From assembly GCA_030490835.1 (NCBI GenBank), contig CM059977.1:7964765-8028764 (forward strand): a stretch of 64,000 nt of DNA, in the 5' to 3' direction. A program made the position numbers and the translations under genes. Of the stretch, positions 60,201-64,000 are shown piece after piece (position 1 is the stretch's first letter; each line of letters starts with the position of its first letter). This DNA is from Annona cherimola (taxonomy: Eukaryota > Streptophyta > Magnoliopsida > Magnoliales > Annonaceae). Under the pieces are notes generated by a model. The model was not told where the DNA came from. It saw only the letters and a program-made list of their open reading frames with translations, and did not search any database.

Positions 60201-63187
60201 CCACTCTCTGATACTTATTTGCCAACTTGAATGGAATAGTAAGCTTTCACAAAATATTTACAAACCTCTAAATTTTTCAAGGGAAGTTTCTTTGGTGATA
60301 TAAGAAGACCTTCAATGTCATCACCACCAATGACTTTTATCCTACCATCCCTGCAGTCAGAAAAGAAGGATCATACAGCTAAAGAGAGACAGTGGAAAGC
60401 CACAGAAGGTTACATTGGAAGTATTTGGATTTAGCATGTCAAGAATGTCATTTTTGTATAATAATTCTCAGTCATTACGACTCAGGGACAAGATTCCAAA
60501 GGAAACTTGCCATACGTCCCTTGCGGTAGCAGTCGGATGGCTCATATGACATTAGATTGTGGCACACTGCATTAGTTATGGGTTCTCAGACTGATGATGC
60601 AAGACTATCTGACCTTGCAAGACAGAAAATCAGGTGATAAGAAGGTTTCATAGATTACATATTAATGATTCTTGGGACAATATCTGGCACAAAGCTAATA
60701 ACGGAGCCTAGTTGAAAAGGATTCTTGATCACAGTTTTATTTTTCTGTCATCTAAAGTTGTAATCTTGGAAACAGAGAGCATTCTACTAATCTACTCTGA
60801 TCTAGGTGGCTTGGACTTATTCAAGGTGGTCAGAGAATTAGATAATACTAGGGCTTCAGTAGAAGCCTTCTAATTCACTCCAAAATCAAGGGTTAAAGTG
60901 CCGTTTTCTTGTCTTTGGTTGATAATTCATGAGAATCGATACAAAAGATATGATAGATGGGCACTATGGAAGGTTATTACTTGATTAATTACCATATGAA
61001 GTATGGATATCAAACAAGCTGCAATCAGTAACCATTCCAATTGTTACTTCTCATGTATGATGGTGCCGAGTGCAGACTTTATTATCCAGACAGATTTAAT
61101 TGTACAAGGCATAGGAATCAGATTCAAAAGGCTCATGTCTAGTTAATATTTTGGTCTGTGCAAATATAAGTCTCAGGTTACATATTCAGCTGACAGCTAG
61201 TGGCATGCCAAATTAAGTTCAAGGACCCAGTTTAATCACCAGTTCATTTGGGAATGGATATCAGATATTATGTGATAACATGGTCTAAGGCATGTCTTTG
61301 GCACAAAAGAAAACCATGGGGCTCTGCATTTTGCATCCTTAACACCAATTCAAATATGGATTCATCCTAACAACTAGAACAGCTCTGGACTTCCATTGCC
61401 TGTTAAGTATGCTGTCATTGAACAAGGGTACTCCAGAAAATATTATCAAAAGAACTACTAAACACAGTGCAATTTAGACCAATAACTTGTTTATAACAAA
61501 ATTTCAAACTTTATCGTTCTATCAATTCAATAATAGCAAGTTAAATAAAAGAAATAACCAAGAAGAAAAACCAGATATTACACTCACAGTGTACCGATGG
61601 CCAACAGATGCTGGATAGGGTCAAAGGCCAAAATTGATGCCGTTGATGGAACACCATAATGGCAAGCAATACGTGGATCCAAATCTGATGCAGACAGGTG
61701 CCCATGTTGCACATTATGCTGTTTGAAAGATATAAAGAAAAATTATGCCATCTTCTTGACAAAAGATGCAACTGTTGATATATGTAAAAACTGTAAATAA
61801 GAATAAATTGATTGGTATGAGTTTAGACATTGAAGATGTAGATATGTTTTTCTTGAAGATAGATCAAAATAGTTGAAATATTGCTTTAACTGGAACTTGA
61901 CAGCCACGTAAAATTCATAATTACATAGTGATCCTGAAATAATTTTCAATTAATATTTTCAACAACTGGGTGGGTGCAGTTGCAGAAAACACTTAACCAA
62001 CCCTCTATAATTCAATTAGACAATGCATCCTCAAACCTTTTCAAATAACCTCCATCCATGCTCTGTTCTGATTTCCTCTCCTTGTGCAACTTATATCTCT
62101 CAACGTCAAAGAAATCAAGCAACTAAGAATTCAAAAACCATTGGGAAACTTTCCCAGTGTTTTTTCTGAAAAAACCTTCAAATTAATCCCCATAACTTCC
62201 TAAACAATAAAACAAAGCCTTTGTTTCCATTCTAAATAAACAGAATATTTTCCTGCCCAATAATAAGAGTAGGATCTCATCTGTGTAGGGCAAAGCAAAC
62301 ATTTTTCTGCTCAATTCCAAATTTAATCAGTGATTATGCAGCATTGATAGCTGCTCTAACACTCAACGTCGATACAAAAGTTTGCAACCTTTTATGACTA
62401 GTATTTTATTTCAAAACAACAACAAGAGGAGCCTTGTTGACTTCCACCAGAAGTCTTTAACCAGTTGAAATAATCTTTAACTCCGCGTATTCTGGAAAAT
62501 AAGCAATAATTTATTGATTTGGCACACATACAAAACCTAATCAGATCTACCATACAAATCCACACTTGAATTGGATAATTTAAGATCACCAACAACAGAA
62601 ACTGATGAAAATTCTTTGTATATACCGACTATCATCAGATTTTCGGGCCTTGTAGCTCCGCAGTTAAAGATCAGTTCTTCCTCTCTGTGTGCTAAAACCA
62701 ATATAAGTATGATAGCTATCCAAAAACGGTAAAATTCAGCTCAAACTTGGCAGTGCAGGAGCTAGTGCAGCATCACCCATTCAACGAATCGAGCATCCTA
62801 GGGATTAGCGATCAGGAGCATAACATGCCATCAGAACAGGCGAAAACCTAACAGACTACGCGAATTAGGTCAAAAGAGGAGATTTACGCTAGTTCCAATT
62901 CTAGCATGTTATTCGAACACGGCATTCATGGAGTCATCTCCGGAAAAGGAAACACATTCAACGTTAAAAAAAAATTTCGTCGTCCTTTTCGATTCTTTAA
63001 ACCTCTATCACGACAAATCAAAGTGCAGCAGCATCTTGCCAGGATTTGGAAAGCATGAGGTGCGAGAAATCGGATGAGCAAGGGATTTGCAACTGCGTTC
63101 ATCGAAATGAGCGGGCGGGCGAGATTCAGATTCGTTTACCTGCTGGGGTATCGCCTTCTGCAGAAGGCGTTTGGCAAGCATGGCCAT
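48238..63187 (-). CDS. Tomosyn/Lgl-like WD40 protein with C-terminal R-SNARE motif (24 exons, about 1111 aa)
   Basis: Exons in coding order (high-low): 63187-63140, 61718-61588, 60350-60266, 59960-59907, 59268-59177, 59085-58982, 57137-57062, 56610-56154, 54607-54278, 54160-53957, 53800-53702, 53608-53536, 51235-51108, 50996-50717, 50613-50357, 50292-50165, 49979-49865, 49754-49699, 49617-49524, 49435-49255, 49045-48977, 48900-48797, 48723-48661, 48345-48238 (TAG). All phases agree. Two WD40-propeller-like halves can be recognised by motifs such as IVLWD, ILLWD and VRIWD. The last 55 or so residues form an R-SNARE-type coiled coil with the zero-layer Arg at about 1071 (LLQRQEKL) and a KWWQI end. 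There is no transmembrane segment, as in animal tomosyn. In the family, such proteins bind Q-SNAREs and regulate exocytosis. Intron 14 uses a GC donor (ATAG|GCAAGT). The exon 15 donor could instead be at 50375, dropping six residues. A second Met (codon 3) is an alternative start. Confidence 0.93.
50614..50716 (-). other. GC-AG intron (intron 14) of the tomosyn-like gene
   Basis: On the coding strand exon 14 ends ATAG and the intron begins GCAAGTAA, which matches the strong consensus of GC donors. It ends TTGTAG. Only this junction (phase 1) joins ...SMFVI to DGGLAVSE in the frame that later reads the conserved ALRLYPLKSV. The nearby GT dinucleotides give the wrong phase. Confidence 0.75.
56714..56782 (+). 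repeat. Short tandem repeat in a tomosyn-like gene intron
   Basis: GGGATATAAAAA(n)TAACTCAGG(C/T)TGCCCTTT occurs twice in a row between exons 7 and 8. The copies differ in the A-run length. Confidence 0.7.
57537..57835 (+). mobile_element. Pyrimidine-rich miniature element in a tomosyn-like gene intron
   Basis: It starts AGGGTCTGTTTGGCATTCGG and ends AAATTGACCCTAAATG, giving loosely inverted AGGGTC ends. The interior ACACCTAACTAACCTACTTT, CATACAACTATCTTATAT and TCTCTTTACTTCTAATCATT make it the best preserved copy. It lies in the intron between exons 6 and 7. Confidence 0.65.
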
Positions 63188-63711
63188 TGTCTTTCCTTCT
63201 CTTCCCTTTCTCGAAGAGGGAGAACATTCGAATGAAGGACGATCGTCGTCTTGCCGGTTTTTGAGTGAGGGCAATGGACGGTGGAGATGAAGACAGGAAA
63301 AGCAGATGAACGGTGGATGTAGCTTTCGTTTGCTTCTCTTGTTGTGTCCGCAGCCTCTTGGCTCTTGTCTACCTAGAACCGTCGGACGGTTCCTCCGCTG
63401 AATACCGTGCGTGTGTTATACGCAACTTCAAAAAATTCGTGGATTTACCCTCGGGAAAAAAAAAAAAAAACATCCGTGGAGTTAAGGGGAATCACTATTT
63501 TTTTTTATCAAATTAAATTAATAATAGTATTTCGCTAGTAGACATTTGTTTATGATAATAAGAATTGCTTTAACTGAAAACTTGTACATTCTAAAATTTG
63601 AAAATCTTTGAAATTGAATATGTAATTATTAACTAAAAATGCATATATAACCTGTAAAAGTTTCCGGCATGCAATTTTTGAAATGAAAAGCGATAGTTAG
63701 ACGGCACAGAT
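63188..63711. other. Upstream region of the tomosyn-like gene
   Basis: The first 200 bases are relatively GC-rich and probably hold the minus-strand 5' leader and promoter. The rest is AT-rich with A- and T-runs. No separate gene was seen. Confidence 0.5.
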
Positions 63712-64000
63712 TAAGGGTACAACTCGGGTTGAATCAGTTCAGTGCAGAGGGTGGTATACCCTACTTATATCTTATTTTCAAAAAACCTACCTTATTTTAC
63801 TCATTTCTAAGGTCAATTTTTGTTTCAGTTTCAATAATAATCAATGGCGACATACGAAAAAATATTTTTTATATTATTTTAAATAATATAAAACAATACG
63901 TATTTACATTTTAAACTTTACAGTTTATAATTAATTTCATTTTGTTATTATTTATATCTATTTCTACATTCTTTATAGCCTCATGTTATATATTAATAAT
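63712..64000 (+). mobile_element. Relative of the 6970-7893 element, cut by the window edge
   Basis: It starts TAAGGGTACAACTCGGGTTG and continues with TATACCCTAC. The later AT-rich block TATTTTAAATAATATAAAAC matches the interior of the 6970 element (around 7175-7200). Only the left part is present. Confidence 0.65.

Noticed and set aside
1..64000. CRISPR arrays, operons, rRNA or prophage
   Set aside because: None is present. Repeats are transposon-derived and genes have spliceosomal introns, as expected for a plant nuclear genome.

Overview
The window is nuclear DNA of a flowering plant. The evidence is AT-rich spacers, GT-AG introns of roughly 0.1 to 2 kb, four plant-type genes, and plant-style transposons (hAT and Mutator-like miniature elements, tRNA-derived SINEs, a DUF4283/CCHC LINE, and an LTR element with a TGGTATCA primer site). 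I cannot name the species. Nothing in it is bacterial or organellar.

Layout. From 1 to about 14.6 kb there is no credible gene, only a dense patchwork of mobile DNA. Several insertions are delimited by exact target-site duplications (TSDs): a SINE (2714-3021), three hAT-type elements (3119-3658, 5616-6889, 6970-7893) and an LTR element without coding capacity (11208-13909). Two of these (the SINE and the first hAT) sit inside an older pyrimidine-rich element. A duplicated exon-like block of unknown origin lies at 4711-5423. Three plus-strand genes follow: an NFXL2-type NF-X1 zinc-finger protein (14690-24904, 13 exons, 877 aa), an STR10-type rhodanese-domain protein (26614-27877, 2 exons, 217 aa), and a phosphoinositide-specific phospholipase C (29879-36239, 9 exons, 579 aa). 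A decayed LINE with a 15-base TSD occupies about 38582-44184, and a Mutator-like foldback element lies at 44363-44771. The rest of the right half, on the minus strand, is one 24-exon gene (63187 down to 48238, about 1111 aa). It encodes a tomosyn/Lgl-type WD40 protein ending in an R-SNARE motif. The right edge is cut inside a relative of the 6970-7893 element.

How the genes relate. These are independent plant loci, not a cluster or operon. PLC makes IP3 and diacylglycerol from PIP2 at the plasma membrane. The tomosyn-like protein is expected to regulate SNARE-dependent exocytosis. NFXL2 is a RING-like/NF-X1 stress and clock regulator with a C-terminal membrane segment. STR10 is a probable plastid rhodanese-fold protein. 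The exon models were built by hand from splice consensus, reading-frame phase and remembered family sequence; every junction keeps frame.

I found no convincing new molecular system. The best leads are a GC-AG intron in the tomosyn-like gene, an in-frame 60-nt exon-like segment inside PLC intron 1, the duplicated 193-nt exon-like block, and several families of palindromic miniature elements that recur across the window.
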